From JBGOTP01 sp963717075 (GTDB taxonomy: Bacteria; Acidobacteriota; Vicinamibacteria; Vicinamibacterales; CAVVIG01): a DNA stretch of 64,000 nt. Below are positions 44,949 through 53,705 of the stretch, piece after piece. The stretch is taken from NCBI GenBank assembly GCA_963717075.1, contig CAVQVI010000034.1, positions 62,001 to 126,000 of the forward strand. The letters run 5' to 3'. The notes under the pieces were generated by a model. The model searched no databases, was not told the DNA's origin, and saw nothing but the letters and a program-made list of their open reading frames with translations. Positions within the stretch are counted from its first letter, which is position 1, and the number at the start of each line of letters is the position of its first letter. The translations under genes were made by a program, and so were the position numbers.

Positions 44949-45996
44949 GTGCCAGACCTCGATCCTGTCGTCACGCTCGAAGACGTCACCGTCTTGTACG
45001 GGCGCCACGCGGCTTTGAATGAGGTGTCCGTGGCCTTTCCGGCCGGGGCCGTCGGGCTGCTCGGCCCGAACGGCGCGGGCAAGAGCACCATGATCAAGGC
45101 GCTGCTCGGGCTCGTGGTGCCTGACCGGGGCAGGATGCGGGTGCTCGGCCTCGACGTGGCGAAGACGCCCCTCGAAATTCGGACCCGCGTCGGATACATG
45201 CCGGAAGTCGACTGCTCATATTCCCGGCATGAACGCGGTGTCCTTCGTCGCGTACTGCGGCGAGCTCGCGGGCCTGCCACGCGTCGACGCGATGCAGCGT
45301 GCGCACGAAGTGCTGTTCTACGTGGGTCTCGGTGAAGCGCGGTACCGCAACGTCGAAACGTATTCGACCGGCATGAAACAGCGCATCAAGCTCGCTCAGG
45401 CGCTGGTCCACGATCCCGACCTCCTGTTTCTGGACGAGCCGACCAATGGTATGGACCCGAAGGGCCGTGACGAGATGCTCGAGCTGGTGCGCGATCTCGC
45501 CCACGCCAAGGGGGTCAACGTGATCGTGTCGTCGCACCTGCTGCCCGACGTCGAGTACACGTGCGACCACGTCGTGGTGATGGACAAGGGACGCGTGGCA
45601 ACCGAAGGTCCCATTGACGCCCTCAAGCAGCCGCAGGGACAGATGTTCGAGCTCCGCTTCAAGATACCGGCGAACGCCGGCATCTCCAACGGCGCCGCCA
45701 TGCCGGTTGGCGCCGGCATGTCCCCCGTCGCAGGCGTGGCAGGTGCCGCCGGCACGTTCGAAGCCCATCATGTGCCGAACGCTGTCACATTCGACTCGTT
45801 CGTCGAGCGACTGCGCGCGGAGGGACTCGAGTGTCACGCGACTGACGACGACGTCATGCGCGTCTTCGTGCCGGGCGATGGCGGCGCGCGCCAGATCTTC
45901 CGGATCGCGGCTGCCGAGCGCGTGCAGATCCGACACCTGCGTCCGAGCGTGCCGACACTCGAAGACGTGTTCGCCAAAGCGGTGGGGAAGGAGTAG
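44949..45996 (+). CDS. ABC transporter ATP-binding protein 1, one frameshift
   Basis: A roughly 348-residue ATPase of the DrrA/NatA exporter type. Walker A: LLGPNGAGKSTMIKALLGL. After LGLDVAKTPLEIRTRVGYMPEVDC the frame changes near 45215-45225 and continues IPGMNAVSFVAYCGELAGLP. The signature is YSTGMKQRIKLAQALVHD, and the Walker B is LLFLDEPTNGMDPKG. A Gly/Ala/Met-rich insertion (GISNGAAMPVGAGMSPVAGVAGAAG) follows near residue 240 and contains a perfect palindrome in the DNA. The C-terminus ends LRPSVPTLEDVFAKAVGKE, typical of family members with a separate permease. The permease gene begins 4 nt downstream. Confidence 0.82.
45699..45720. repeat. Palindrome within ABC ATPase gene (CATGCCGG/CCGGCATG)
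   Basis: CATGCCGG (45699-45706) and CCGGCATG (45713-45720) form an 8-bp stem with a 6-nt loop, in the Gly/Ala-rich insertion of the ATPase. A related CGCCGGCAT copy lies at about 45676. It keeps the reading frame. Confidence 0.55.
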
Positions 45997-45999
45997 GCG

Positions 46000-46845
46000 A
46001 TGCCTGTTCACGATCAAGGCTACCGGCACTACGGTGGCCAGCGATCCGTTCCTGGGCGCCGATGGCTCGTCATCGCTTCGCGCTGGCATGCGGACGTTTC
46101 TCGGCAAGAAGGCGTTCATCGGGCTGCTGCTGCTCTCGTGGCTGCCGTTCATCGGCCGTGCCGCGCAGATCTACGCGGCAGCGAGCGTGCCGCAGGCCGC
46201 AGCGCTTCTGCAAGTATCGGCCGGCACCTTCAAGGATTTTCTCGACCAGCAGAGCATCTTGGTCTTCTTCATCACGGTCTACGTCGGCTCCGGACTGATT
46301 GCCAACGATCGCCGCGCCAACGCGCTGCAGATCTATCTCTCCAAGCCGCTCAGCCGGCTCGAATACGTCTTCGGCAAGCTGGCGATCTTGATGGTGTTCC
46401 TGTTGCTGGTCACCGGCGTGCCGGGGATCGTTCTGCTGCTCCTGCAGATTGTGTTCACGGGCGATCTGGCCTTCTTTCGTGCGAACATCCACCTCCTGCC
46501 GGCGATCACTCTCTTCTCGCTCATTCAAGCCGTCGTGTTCTCACGACGATGCTGGCGCTGTCGTCGCTTGTCGAAGAGCAGCCGGTACGTGTCGATGCTG
46601 TATGCCGCGTTGATCTTCTTCAGCCAGGCGATTTACGGCGTTCTGCAGGCAGGTCACCGGCGACACGCACGTGGCGTGGATGTCGCTGTCGGCCAACCTG
46701 AACCAGATCGGGGCGGCGATCTTCCGTGTGCCGCCAGAGTACAAGACACCGTGGCTGCGTGTCCGTCGTGGTGATCGCGGTACTGGTCGCCGTCTCAGGC
46801 GTGGTGCTCGAACGTCGCGTCCGTGGCGTGGAGGTCGTCACGTGA
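46000..46845 (+). pseudogene. ABC-2 type permease 1, several frameshifts
   Basis: Starts at ATG 46000 (MPVHDQGYRHYGGQRSVPGRRWLVIASR). The frame changes near 46085 to give GMRTFLGKKAFIGLLLLSWLPFIGRAAQIYAA, ILVFFITVYVGSGLIANDRRANALQIYLSKPLSRLEYVFGKLAILMVFLLLVTG and FRANIHLLPAITLFSLIQAVVF. It changes near 46530, 46650 and 46755, and ends VVIAVLVAVSGVVLERRVRGVEVVT with a TGA at 46843-46845. Six hydrophobic segments and the LIANDRRANALQIYLSKPLSR loop are typical of ABC-2 exporters. It overlaps the next ATPase start (GTGA). Confidence 0.72.
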
Positions 46846-47787
46846 CGGGGCTCGCCGCGAGCGCTGCGGGCGTCATTGCCGCCGACCACGTGTCGAAGTG
46901 GTACGGCCAGGTCATCGGCCTGAACGATGTGTCACTCACCGTACCGCCGGGCATCACAGGACTGCTCGGCCCGAACGGCGCCGGGAAGTCGACGTTCATG
47001 AAGCTCGTCACCGGCCAGCTGAGGCCGAGCAAAGGCACGATCTCCGTGCTCGGCGAGCCGATCTGGGGTAATCCGGCCCTCTACTTTCGCATCGGCTTCT
47101 GCCCGGAGCAGGACGCATTCTACGACCGCATGACCGGGCTCGAATGGGTCACCGCGCTCGTGCGCCTCAACGGCGTCGGGGAGGCCGAAGCGACTGCCAT
47201 GGCACAGCGGGCGCTCGACAGCGTCGATCTCACCGATGCGGCGGGCAAGAAGATCGGCGCCTACAGCAAGGGCATGCGTCAGCGCGTGAAGATGGCGCAG
47301 GCGCTCGCGCACGATCCCGACCTGCTGATTCTCGACGAACCGCTCTCGGGCATGGACCCGATCGCGCGGCGCAAGACGATCCGACTGATCAAGGATTGGG
47401 GCCGGTCCGGCAAGAGCGTCCTGGTGTCGAGCCACATCCTCCACGAGATCGAGTCGATGACGTCGAACATCCTCCTCATCAACCAGGGCCGGATCCTCGC
47501 TGAAGGCAACGTCCACCAGATTCGCGACCTGATCGACGAGCATCCGCACACGGTGTACGTGAAGGCCGACGAGACCCGCGCGCTCGCGCGGGCGTTTCTG
47601 GCCGAAGACGATGTGCTGAGCCTCAAGTTCGAGGACGATGCGGTGGTCGTGCAGACGGCACGACCCGACGCGTTTTACGCGCGGCTGACCGCGCCTGGCG
47701 GCGTCGGGCGAGATCGGAGCCATCCACGAGGTCACGTCGCCCGACGACAACCTGCAGGCGGTGTTCGAGTACCTGGTGAAGGCATGA
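46842..47787 (+). CDS. ABC transporter ATP-binding protein 2, one frameshift near C-terminus
   Basis: About 314 residues from GTG 46842 (MTGLAASAAGVIAADHVSKWYGQVIGLNDVSLTV). Walker A: GLLGPNGAGKSTFMKLVTGQ. Signature: YSKGMRQRVKMAQALAHD. Walker B: LLILDEPLSGMDPIARR. H-loop: VLVSSHILHEIESM. The frame breaks near 47700. The restored C-terminus reads ASGEIGAIHEVTSPDDNLQAVFEYLVKA, with a TGA at 47785-47787 that overlaps the next permease's ATG (ATGA). Without correction the ATPase frame runs on into the permease. It resembles bacitracin/Nat-type exporters. Confidence 0.82.
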
Positions 47788-48626
47788 CGACACGCTCCGC
47801 CCGTCCTTCGTTCGCGCGGTCGGCCGTGCGTATCTTCGACCTCTCGCTCGGACAGATGCTCTGGTCGCGACGGTCGGTGTTTCTGGCGCTGGTCGTTGTC
47901 GGTCCCGTGGTGCTCGCGCTCGGCATTCGCAACATCATGGCGCTCACGCCCGCCAGGCTGCCGATGGTCAACGGCGCGCGCATGACCGGCTCGGCCGTCT
48001 TCGGCCTGATGATCTGGCTCCTCTACCTCCGCTTCATCGTCCCGGTGCTCGGCGTGTTCTACGGGACATCGCTCATTGCAGACGAGGTGGAGGACAAGAC
48101 GATCACGTACCTGTTCACGCGGCCCATCCCGCGAGGAGCCGTGCTGGTTGGAAAGTATCTTGCGTACCTCGTCTGCACCACTCTGCTGGTCCTGCCGTCC
48201 GCCCTGGTCGTCTACTTCGTGATTACACCGTTGGGAGGCGACCGCATCGGCGAGCAGTTTCCGTCGCTTCTGTCCGACCTCGGAATGCTGGTTGTCGGGC
48301 TGGCAGCCTACGGCGCGTTGTTCTCGTTGGTGGGGACACGACTCAGACGTCCGCTTGTCGTGGGACTTGTCTTCACGTTCGGTTGGGAACCGATCGCGCT
48401 GATCTTCCCCGGGTATCTCAAGTACGGGACGATTGCATTCTTTCTGCAGGCACTGGTGCCGCACGCCATGCCTGCCGAGGAGTCGGTCATGGGCGGCATC
48501 CTTCAATTATTCAATGAGATCCCGCCAATCGAGACCAGCCTTCTGTCTCTGGGGGGCATCACGGTTGTCGCTCTTTGGCTTGCGAGCCGGACGGTCCAAA
48601 CTCGGGAGTTCGTGCTGGATGAGTGA
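47784..48626 (+). CDS. ABC-2 type permease 2
   Basis: The 280-residue integral membrane protein has about six helices: VFLALVVVGPVVLALGI, GSAVFGLMIWLLYLRFIVPVLGVFYGTSLIADEVEDKTITYLFTRPIPRG, YLVCTTLLVLPSALVVYFVI, LGMLVVGLAAYGALFSLVG, LVVGLVFTFGWEPIALIF and SLGGITVVALWLAS. The GTSLIADEVEDKTITYLFTRPIPR loop is the ABC-2 signature region. It is coupled to ATPase 2 by an ATGA overlap. The four genes 44949-48626 are two ATPase/permease pairs in one operon. The substrate is unknown. Confidence 0.85.
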   Translation: MTTRSARPSFARSAVRIFDLSLGQMLWSRRSVFLALVVVGPVVLALGIRNIMALTPARLPMVNGARMTGSAVFGLMIWLLYLRFIVPVLGVFYGTSLIADEVEDKTITYLFTRPIPRGAVLVGKYLAYLVCTTLLVLPSALVVYFVITPLGGDRIGEQFPSLLSDLGMLVVGLAAYGALFSLVGTRLRRPLVVGLVFTFGWEPIALIFPGYLKYGTIAFFLQALVPHAMPAEESVMGGILQLFNEIPPIETSLLSLGGITVVALWLASRTVQTREFVLDE

Positions 48627-48628
48627 AC

Positions 48629-48779
48629 GCCCGACCTAAAGGTCGGGCCTACGAAACGAACGCGGTCCGGCCTACGAAACGGGCGCGGTCGGGCCTACGA
48701 AACGAACGTTCGCAGCTGAAGCTCGGGCCTACGGAGCATGGGCTCCGTCCTCGTGGGCCCGACCTTTCAGGTCGGGCGT
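48629..48779. repeat. Composite repeat: two GCCCGACC hairpins and GGCCTACGAAACG tandem units
   Basis: Hairpin GCCCGACC-TAAA-GGTCGGGC (48629-48648) follows the permease stop. Three copies of GGCCTACGAAACGNNCG follow, each about 22 nt long. CAGCTGAAGCTCGGGCCTACGG comes next, and a second hairpin GCCCGACC...GGTCGGGC (48757-48777) closes the element. It may terminate the ABC operon. Related hairpins occur at 1041 and 54456. Confidence 0.75.
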
Positions 48780-48854
48780 CAATGCGGGCGTTCTTCGTCC
48801 CCAACAACTCGGAACGTCTGGCCGGAGGCCTTCGTGTAGACTTTGGAGGATTGA

Positions 48855-49895
48855 ATGACTGATCGAACCCGCTACTTCGTGATCGTTTCGCTGCTGGTGC
48901 TGTTCGTGGGCGTTGGCGCCGGACTCGTCGCTTACTATGCGGGGTTTCCAGGCGCGTTCGCCAGCCAGGGTGGCATGGACGATCTGCGGCTTTTGCCCGC
49001 TGATACGCAGTTCGTTGCCTATGTTGATGTGCGTGAGGTGATGAGGTCGGAGCTCAGGCAGAAGATGCGAAGCCTCTTGTCCATCACCGGGGAAGGCCAG
49101 CGCGAGATCCTCGAACACGCTGGCATCAACATTGAGACCGACATCGACCAAGTCATCGCCGCCTTCGCGCCTTCGCGCGGGGCTGAGCGCTCCCCAAATG
49201 CTCCGCTGGTCCTTGCTCACGGCACGTTCGATACCGCGAGAATCGAAGGCCTCATGCGCCAGCGAGGCGCCCAAGTTGAAGAATACAAGGGTCTTCGACT
49301 CATCGTTGCCGCGCCGCGCGAGGCGCCGCCTTCTTCGCCGCCAGTCCCCGCATCAGTCCCTTCGGACAATTTTGCCGTTGCGTTCATCGAGCCGCGACTG
49401 GCTGCCTTTGGTGGCCGGTCGTTAGTCCAAGCGGCCATCGACAAGAAATCGGGCGCACCTGTTGTGACCGACAACACGAAGCTGATGAGTCTGGTACGCT
49501 CTCTGGACGGCGGTGATGTATGGGCGGTTGGCCGTTTCGACGCCCTGGCGTCCCAGGCCAGGCTGCGGGATGGCCTCGCCGGTCAGTTGCCGTCGGTCAC
49601 TTGGTTTGCCGCAAATGCGCGCGTGGATAGCGGTATCCGAGGGATGCTTCGCGCAGAGGCGGTTGACCAACAGGCGGCGGGCAACCTGCGCGAGGTCGTC
49701 CGAGGCCTCATTGCGTTTGCGCGGCTGCGAGCCGGCTCTCAGCCGGAATTGAAGGCGGCCCTGGAGTCCCTGGTCCTTGGAGGCGAGGGCACGACCGTCT
49801 CGCTAACGTTCGACGTGCCCGGCTCAACGCTCGACCGGCTCGGAACGGCGGTGGGCGTTCTGCAAGGGCGGCAGAAAAGTCTCCAGTCAAAGTAA
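48855..49895 (+). CDS. Membrane-anchored hypothetical protein
   Basis: The 346-residue protein is not recognised. It has an N-terminal membrane helix (YFVIVSLLVLFVGVGAGLVAYYAGF) and a large extracytoplasmic region: LLPADTQFVAYVDVREVMRSELRQKM, DIDQVIAAFAPS, LVLAHGTFDTARIEGLM, and VAFIEPRLAAFGGRSLVQAAIDKKSG. The VAYVDVREVM and ALVLAHGTFD pattern resembles DUF3352-like proteins, with a repeated alpha/beta unit. ATG 48855 follows TGGAGGATTGA. It begins after the composite repeat, so it has its own transcription unit. Confidence 0.6.
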   Translation: MTDRTRYFVIVSLLVLFVGVGAGLVAYYAGFPGAFASQGGMDDLRLLPADTQFVAYVDVREVMRSELRQKMRSLLSITGEGQREILEHAGINIETDIDQVIAAFAPSRGAERSPNAPLVLAHGTFDTARIEGLMRQRGAQVEEYKGLRLIVAAPREAPPSSPPVPASVPSDNFAVAFIEPRLAAFGGRSLVQAAIDKKSGAPVVTDNTKLMSLVRSLDGGDVWAVGRFDALASQARLRDGLAGQLPSVTWFAANARVDSGIRGMLRAEAVDQQAAGNLREVVRGLIAFARLRAGSQPELKAALESLVLGGEGTTVSLTFDVPGSTLDRLGTAVGVLQGRQKSLQSK

Positions 49896-49953
49896 ATAGA
49901 ACCCCGCCACCTGCCGTAACTACTAGCGGCATCGCCCAACGACGATTCTGGCC

Positions 49954-50355
49954 ATGACGGATCTCGTGTTTTTCTACGGCACTCTGATGAGCGGGTTCCG
50001 GCGGCCGGGGCGGACTGTGCTCGATCGACAGCTCAAGCCTGCCGGCCACGGCTGGATCCAGGCCACGCTGTTCGACTTGGGGATATATCCTGCGGCGATT
50101 CCGGCCGACGACGCGCGTGTCTGGGGCGAGGTGCACCAGATGGTCGACGCCGAAGCGGTGTTACGAGAGCTCGATGAGATCGAAGGCTATAGCGCCGACG
50201 ACCCCGACACCAGCCTCTACACGCGTGTGGTCACACCGTTGACATTCGAGGATGGAACGGTCGTGCCGGTGTGGGTCTATTTCTACAACGCACCGCTCGG
50301 CCAGGCCCAACGTATCGAATCCGGCGACTACCTTCAGCATCTGAAGATAAAGTAG
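49954..50355 (+). CDS. Gamma-glutamylcyclotransferase-like protein (AIG2/YtfP family)
   Basis: The 133-residue protein has the cyclotransferase fold. The substrate loop is VFFYGTLMSGFRR (5-17), and the catalytic glutamate candidate is in LRELDEIEGYS near 73. YTRVVTPLTFEDG and VWVYFYNAPLG are typical. Family members act on gamma-glutamylamines or as Chac-like enzymes, and the true substrate cannot be called. It ends 7 nt before the stop of the convergent PilZ-like gene. Confidence 0.8.
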   Translation: MTDLVFFYGTLMSGFRRPGRTVLDRQLKPAGHGWIQATLFDLGIYPAAIPADDARVWGEVHQMVDAEAVLRELDEIEGYSADDPDTSLYTRVVTPLTFEDGTVVPVWVYFYNAPLGQAQRIESGDYLQHLKIK

Positions 50356-50362
50356 CAGTTGC

Positions 50363-50707
50363 TCATGGCGCCCGACGGCCGTCTTTCACGGATTCGATGA
50401 ACTCCGAAATCGCCTGGAACGCCTGACCTGACGGTTCAACGAACTCGAGCCCCGATCGATACGTCACCACCTCCTGGTCCATATCGGAAATCCTGCAGTG
50501 GACGACACGTGCCTTGAGCACAACGGCTCGGTCGCCCAGCGTCAGTCGGACATCGTGCAGAGAATCGACGTGGAAAGGGAAGATGGTTTCCACCTGCGCG
50601 CCAGTGCGGCTGAGCTGTTTGATCGCCAGTGGCTGGAAGACCATGACTTCGCCCTGGAGTTGTCCAAGGATTTCGATTCGCTCCGCGGCGCGTGCGCTGT
50701 TGTCCAC
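50363..50707 (-). CDS. PilZ-like domain protein with degenerate c-di-GMP motif
   Basis: The 114-residue protein is one PilZ-like beta-barrel: IEILGQLQGEVMVFQPLAIKQLSRTGAQVETIFPF, VRLTLGDRAVVLKARVVHC, YRSGLEFVEPS. The normal RxxxR is not clear at the N-terminus (SARAAERIE), and the D/NxSxxG box reads QLSRTG, so c-di-GMP binding may be lost or changed. GTG 50707 start. It is downstream of the receiver-like gene on the same strand. Confidence 0.6.
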   Translation of the reverse strand: MDNSARAAERIEILGQLQGEVMVFQPLAIKQLSRTGAQVETIFPFHVDSLHDVRLTLGDRAVVLKARVVHCRISDMDQEVVTYRSGLEFVEPSGQAFQAISEFIESVKDGRRAP

Positions 50708-50773
50708 CTGCTGCAGAGTCTCCCAGGCTGACGGGGCTGTCGAGGTGTCGGGTTCCGCGGGACTATACCACGG

Positions 50774-51136
50774 TCAATTCATTCCCACTGCCGGCTTGGC
50801 CGCGAAGACGCCGGGCGCATCGGCGTCCGGTACCCCGTCGTCTCGATCGTCGCCTTCGTGCGTCGCGATGTAGGTCAGGACGGGAATACTTTCGGTGTCG
50901 GGGTCGAGTTTCAGCATTGATAAGACGCGGAAATCGCTCGCGTTCTCCATGCGGATGAAGAGGATCACGAGGTTGGGTTGTTCACGCTTGATGTGCGAGT
51001 ACGCGTGCTCGGATGACTCGGCGAAGACGATGTTGTAATGCCCCGCCGCGAGCACGGTTTCGGAGAGCTGCATGAGCTCCTGATTGCCGTTGACGATCAC
51101 GACTTTCTGGGTCGTCGCCGCAGATTGAGTCAGCAT
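50774..51136 (-). CDS. Degenerate response-regulator receiver domain
   Basis: The 120-residue protein has the receiver pattern: KVVIVNGNQELMQLSETVLAAGHYNIVFAESSEHAYSHIKREQPNLVILFIRM. The conserved acidic pair after beta-1 is N-G instead of D-D. The phosphoacceptor Asp after beta-3 appears to be Phe or absent (LVILFIRM). The usual KP is replaced in the tail. So it is a pseudo-receiver that probably is not phosphorylated. ATG 51136 has GGGAG upstream. A role with the downstream PilZ-like gene is plausible. Confidence 0.62.
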   Translation of the reverse strand: MLTQSAATTQKVVIVNGNQELMQLSETVLAAGHYNIVFAESSEHAYSHIKREQPNLVILFIRMENASDFRVLSMLKLDPDTESIPVLTYIATHEGDDRDDGVPDADAPGVFAAKPAVGMN

Positions 51137-51275
51137 CTGGTCCGTCTCCCGTACAGTCTGAGGCTATTCAGGAATCGTGCCAGAGCGCACTCTACCGGAG
51201 TCGCCCCCATGCTACTGTTTTCGCGGTTCTTGTCGAGGTGGCCCTTACAATGTCCCCGGTTGCGGACCATTGGCC

Positions 51276-52328
51276 ATGCATATTGCTGTTATTCCTGGAG
51301 ACGGAATCGGTACAGAGGTGACCGCTGAGGCCCTCAAGGTCGCGCGCGCGGCTGCACAAACTTTCGGAGAGCGCTTCGACGTCGAGATGCTCCCGTGGAG
51401 TGCTGACTACTACCTTCAAACCGGGACGACGGTTCCGCCGAACGGCTACGCGCGGCTCCGGGGCTTCGACGCGATTCTCGTTGGTGCGCTGGGCGACCCA
51501 CGAGTGCCCGACAACCGCCATGCACGCGACATTCTGCTCGGGATGCGCTTCGAACTCGATCTCTACGTGAACCAGCGACCCGTGCGTTTGCTCGATGCGC
51601 GACTGTGCCCGCTCAAGGAGCGATCCCTTTCTGACGTCAATTTCGTGGTGTTCCGCGAGAATACCGAGGGCTTGTATGCCGGTATCGGCGGTCGCCTCAA
51701 GGCGGACACGGAAGATGAGGTTGCCATCCAGGAGGAGGTCAACACATACAAAGGTGTGCACCGCATTATCGGACACGCTTTTGAGTTTGCGCGAGCCAAC
51801 GGCGGGCTACGCGTCTGTATGGCTGACAAGAGCAATGCGATGCCGCATGGCCATGCTCTGTGGCAGCGAGTTTTCAAGGACATGTCCGCCAGGCATCCAG
51901 ACATCGACGCGCAGCATCTCTATATCGACGCGCTCGCACTGTCGATGGTGCAGAATCCTGCACAGTTCGACGTGATTGTCACCAATAACCTGTTCGGCGA
52001 TATCATCACGGACCTTGGCGCGGCACTGCAGGGCGGCCTGGGACTCGCGGCGTCGGGCAACATCCATCCAGGGCGGACATCGATGTTCGAGCCGGTCCAC
52101 GGTTCTGCGCCGCTGCTGGCTGGAAAGAACGTTGCCAACCCCGTGGGTGCGATTCTGTCAGCCGCGCTGATGTTCGAGCACCTCGGCCTCCGGAACGTCT
52201 CAACGGCGATCGAGGTCGCTGTGAAAGACGCAGTGGTTGCGCGGCAAGGCACGCGGGACATCGGTGGCGCGCTCGGAACGCGGGAGACAGGCGACTACAT
52301 CGCTCAGTCCGTCATGGCCGCTCGCTAG
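51276..52328 (+). CDS. Isopropylmalate/isocitrate-type decarboxylating dehydrogenase
   Basis: The 350-residue protein is a beta-decarboxylating dehydrogenase. VIPGDGIGTEV opens it. The substrate-binding region reads GMRFELDLYVNQRPVRLL, followed by FRENTEGLYAG, DALALSMVQNPAQFDVIVTNNLFGDIITDLGAALQGGLGLAASG and EPVHGSAPLLAGKNVANPVG. The RFELDLYVNQRPVRLLD form is closer to tartrate/isocitrate-like members than to classical LeuB. No leu genes are nearby, so I do not assign leuB. Cofactor (NAD or NADP) is not clear. ATG 51276 is 24 nt after a TACAAT at 51246-51251. Confidence 0.82.
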   Translation: MHIAVIPGDGIGTEVTAEALKVARAAAQTFGERFDVEMLPWSADYYLQTGTTVPPNGYARLRGFDAILVGALGDPRVPDNRHARDILLGMRFELDLYVNQRPVRLLDARLCPLKERSLSDVNFVVFRENTEGLYAGIGGRLKADTEDEVAIQEEVNTYKGVHRIIGHAFEFARANGGLRVCMADKSNAMPHGHALWQRVFKDMSARHPDIDAQHLYIDALALSMVQNPAQFDVIVTNNLFGDIITDLGAALQGGLGLAASGNIHPGRTSMFEPVHGSAPLLAGKNVANPVGAILSAALMFEHLGLRNVSTAIEVAVKDAVVARQGTRDIGGALGTRETGDYIAQSVMAAR

Positions 52329-52393
52329 TTGGGAAACGCGTACTCCTGCGACAGTTCATCACGAAGACAAGAAGCAATGATTCCCACAGCCGT

Positions 52394-53071
52394 CTACTTG
52401 AGGTTGTCCAACAAGGTTCTGGCTTTGGCCTTGTAGTCGAGATCCTCAGGGACCCAGTCCGGGTTGATCGGCGCGTCGAGGACGGCCTGGAGTTCGGCGC
52501 GCGCGTCGTCCTTCCGATGCTCGTCAAGGAGCACCTCGGCGAGGAAGTAGTGGGAGGGCGTGCTGTTGGGGTCGTATTTTAGCGACGCGCGCAGGTGCTC
52601 CTCCGCGCGCTTATTGCTGCCGCCGAACAGGCGCGGCACTTTGAAGTACCAGCGGCCGAGCGCACGATCGGCCGAACCTGCCATGAAAGCGGGATCAATC
52701 TGCAGGACTGTCTGGAGCTCGCTTTTGATCGTGCCCCGGTATTTGAGTCCCTGGGTCAATCCGAACGACTCCGCGAGGGCGCCCATGTTCGCGGCGATCC
52801 AGAAGTGTCCCTCTGGGCGCGTAGGGGCGATGACGACAGCCTTGTGACCAGCGTCGATCCCGCGCTCGAGAAACGTGCGTCGATTGTTTTCGGGGGCGTG
52901 GCCTCCCAACCAGTAGCAAGCGCGCGCGAGTTTCCACGCGGATTCAAACGATCGAGGCTGCTCGGCCAGCTGGGCTGTCCAGATGTTCGCGGCCTGCTCG
53001 GCGCTGGCGAGATTCGCGCGATCGGCGTACAACGCGTCCGGCGTCTGCGCGTGGCCCGACGCAGCCGGCAT
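52394..53071 (-). CDS. TPR-like secreted protein
   Basis: From ATG 53071 (MPAASGHAQ) the protein has 225 residues, with helical repeat pairs: ARACYWLGGHAPENNRRTFLERGIDAGHKAV, GHFWIAANMGALAESFGL, ADRALGRWYFKVPRLFGGSNKRAEEHLRASLKYDPNSTPSHYFLAEVLLDEHRKDDARAEL. This is a TRAP-like/TPR fold. A signal peptide-like run (IKSCIALFYISTSMPAASGHAQ) extends upstream into the folE start. That would need a CTG start near 53113 and an overlap with divergent folE. The role is unknown. Confidence 0.62.
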   Translation of the reverse strand: MPAASGHAQTPDALYADRANLASAEQAANIWTAQLAEQPRSFESAWKLARACYWLGGHAPENNRRTFLERGIDAGHKAVVIAPTRPEGHFWIAANMGALAESFGLTQGLKYRGTIKSELQTVLQIDPAFMAGSADRALGRWYFKVPRLFGGSNKRAEEHLRASLKYDPNSTPSHYFLAEVLLDEHRKDDARAELQAVLDAPINPDWVPEDLDYKAKARTLLDNLK

Positions 53072-53096
53072 GGAAGTCGAGATATAGAATAGGGCG

Positions 53097-53705
53097 ATGC
53101 AGGACTTGATCAGGAGGCTGCTGGCCGATCTTGGCGAAGACCCCGCTCGCGAGGGGTTGGTCGATACGCCGAAGCGAGTGGAAAAAGCCCTCACGTTCCT
53201 GACGAGTGGATACGCGGCCGATATCGACGAAGTCATCAATGACGCGTTATTCAGTGTCGATTATAGCGAGATGGTGATCGTCAAGGACATCGACTTCTAC
53301 AGCCTCTGCGAGCATCACCTGCTGCCATTTTTCGGCAAGTGTCACATCGCCTATATTCCAAGCAACCGGGTGATCGGCCTGAGCAAGATCCCCCGGCTCG
53401 TGGACGTCTTCAGCCGCCGGCTTCAGGTGCAGGAGCGGCTGACGAATCAGATCGCCGACACGATCCGCGACAAGATCGCGCCGCTCGGCGTCGCCGTCGT
53501 GATGGAAGCGACCCACCTGTGCATGTCGATGCGGGGCGTCGAAAAGCAGAATTCCTTTGCGGTGACAAGCGCCATGCAGGGCGCATTTCGAAACAACGCG
53601 CGGACGCGCATGGAATTCCTTGAACTCATCAAGCTGCGCAGCGTGGCCTCGGTCGCTGTCGAAGGCGTTCCCCCTGGTGGACTCGCATGTGTCGGAGAAG
53701 ATTGA
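53097..53705 (+). CDS. folE: GTP cyclohydrolase I
   Basis: The 202-residue FolE converts GTP to dihydroneopterin triphosphate, the first step of folate synthesis. The family segments are complete: GLVDTPKRVEKAL, DIDFYSLCEHHLLPFFGKCHIAYIPSNRVIGLSKIPRLVDVFSRRLQVQERLTNQIAD, VMEATHLCMSMRGVEKQ, and FRNNARTRMEFLELI. Zinc ligands Cys/His are in SLCEHH and the AtHLC loop. TAGAAT at 53085-53090 ends 6 nt before the ATG and no Shine-Dalgarno is seen, so leaderless transcription is likely. The stop overlaps the next start. Confidence 0.95.
   Translation: MQDLIRRLLADLGEDPAREGLVDTPKRVEKALTFLTSGYAADIDEVINDALFSVDYSEMVIVKDIDFYSLCEHHLLPFFGKCHIAYIPSNRVIGLSKIPRLVDVFSRRLQVQERLTNQIADTIRDKIAPLGVAVVMEATHLCMSMRGVEKQNSFAVTSAMQGAFRNNARTRMEFLELIKLRSVASVAVEGVPPGGLACVGED

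Noticed and set aside
46932..48506. 524-codon open frame on the minus strand
   Set aside because: It is antisense to the ABC ATPase 2 and permease 2 genes and has a composition typical of a shadow frame.
44949..48626. ATPase 2-permease 2 fusion protein
   Set aside because: The continuous frame exists only because of a shift near 47700. Correcting it gives the ATPase its proper C-terminus and an ATGA overlap with the permease.
51276..52328. Assignment as leuB
   Set aside because: Substrate-loop residues and the lack of leucine genes nearby do not support 3-isopropylmalate over tartrate or isocitrate-like substrates.
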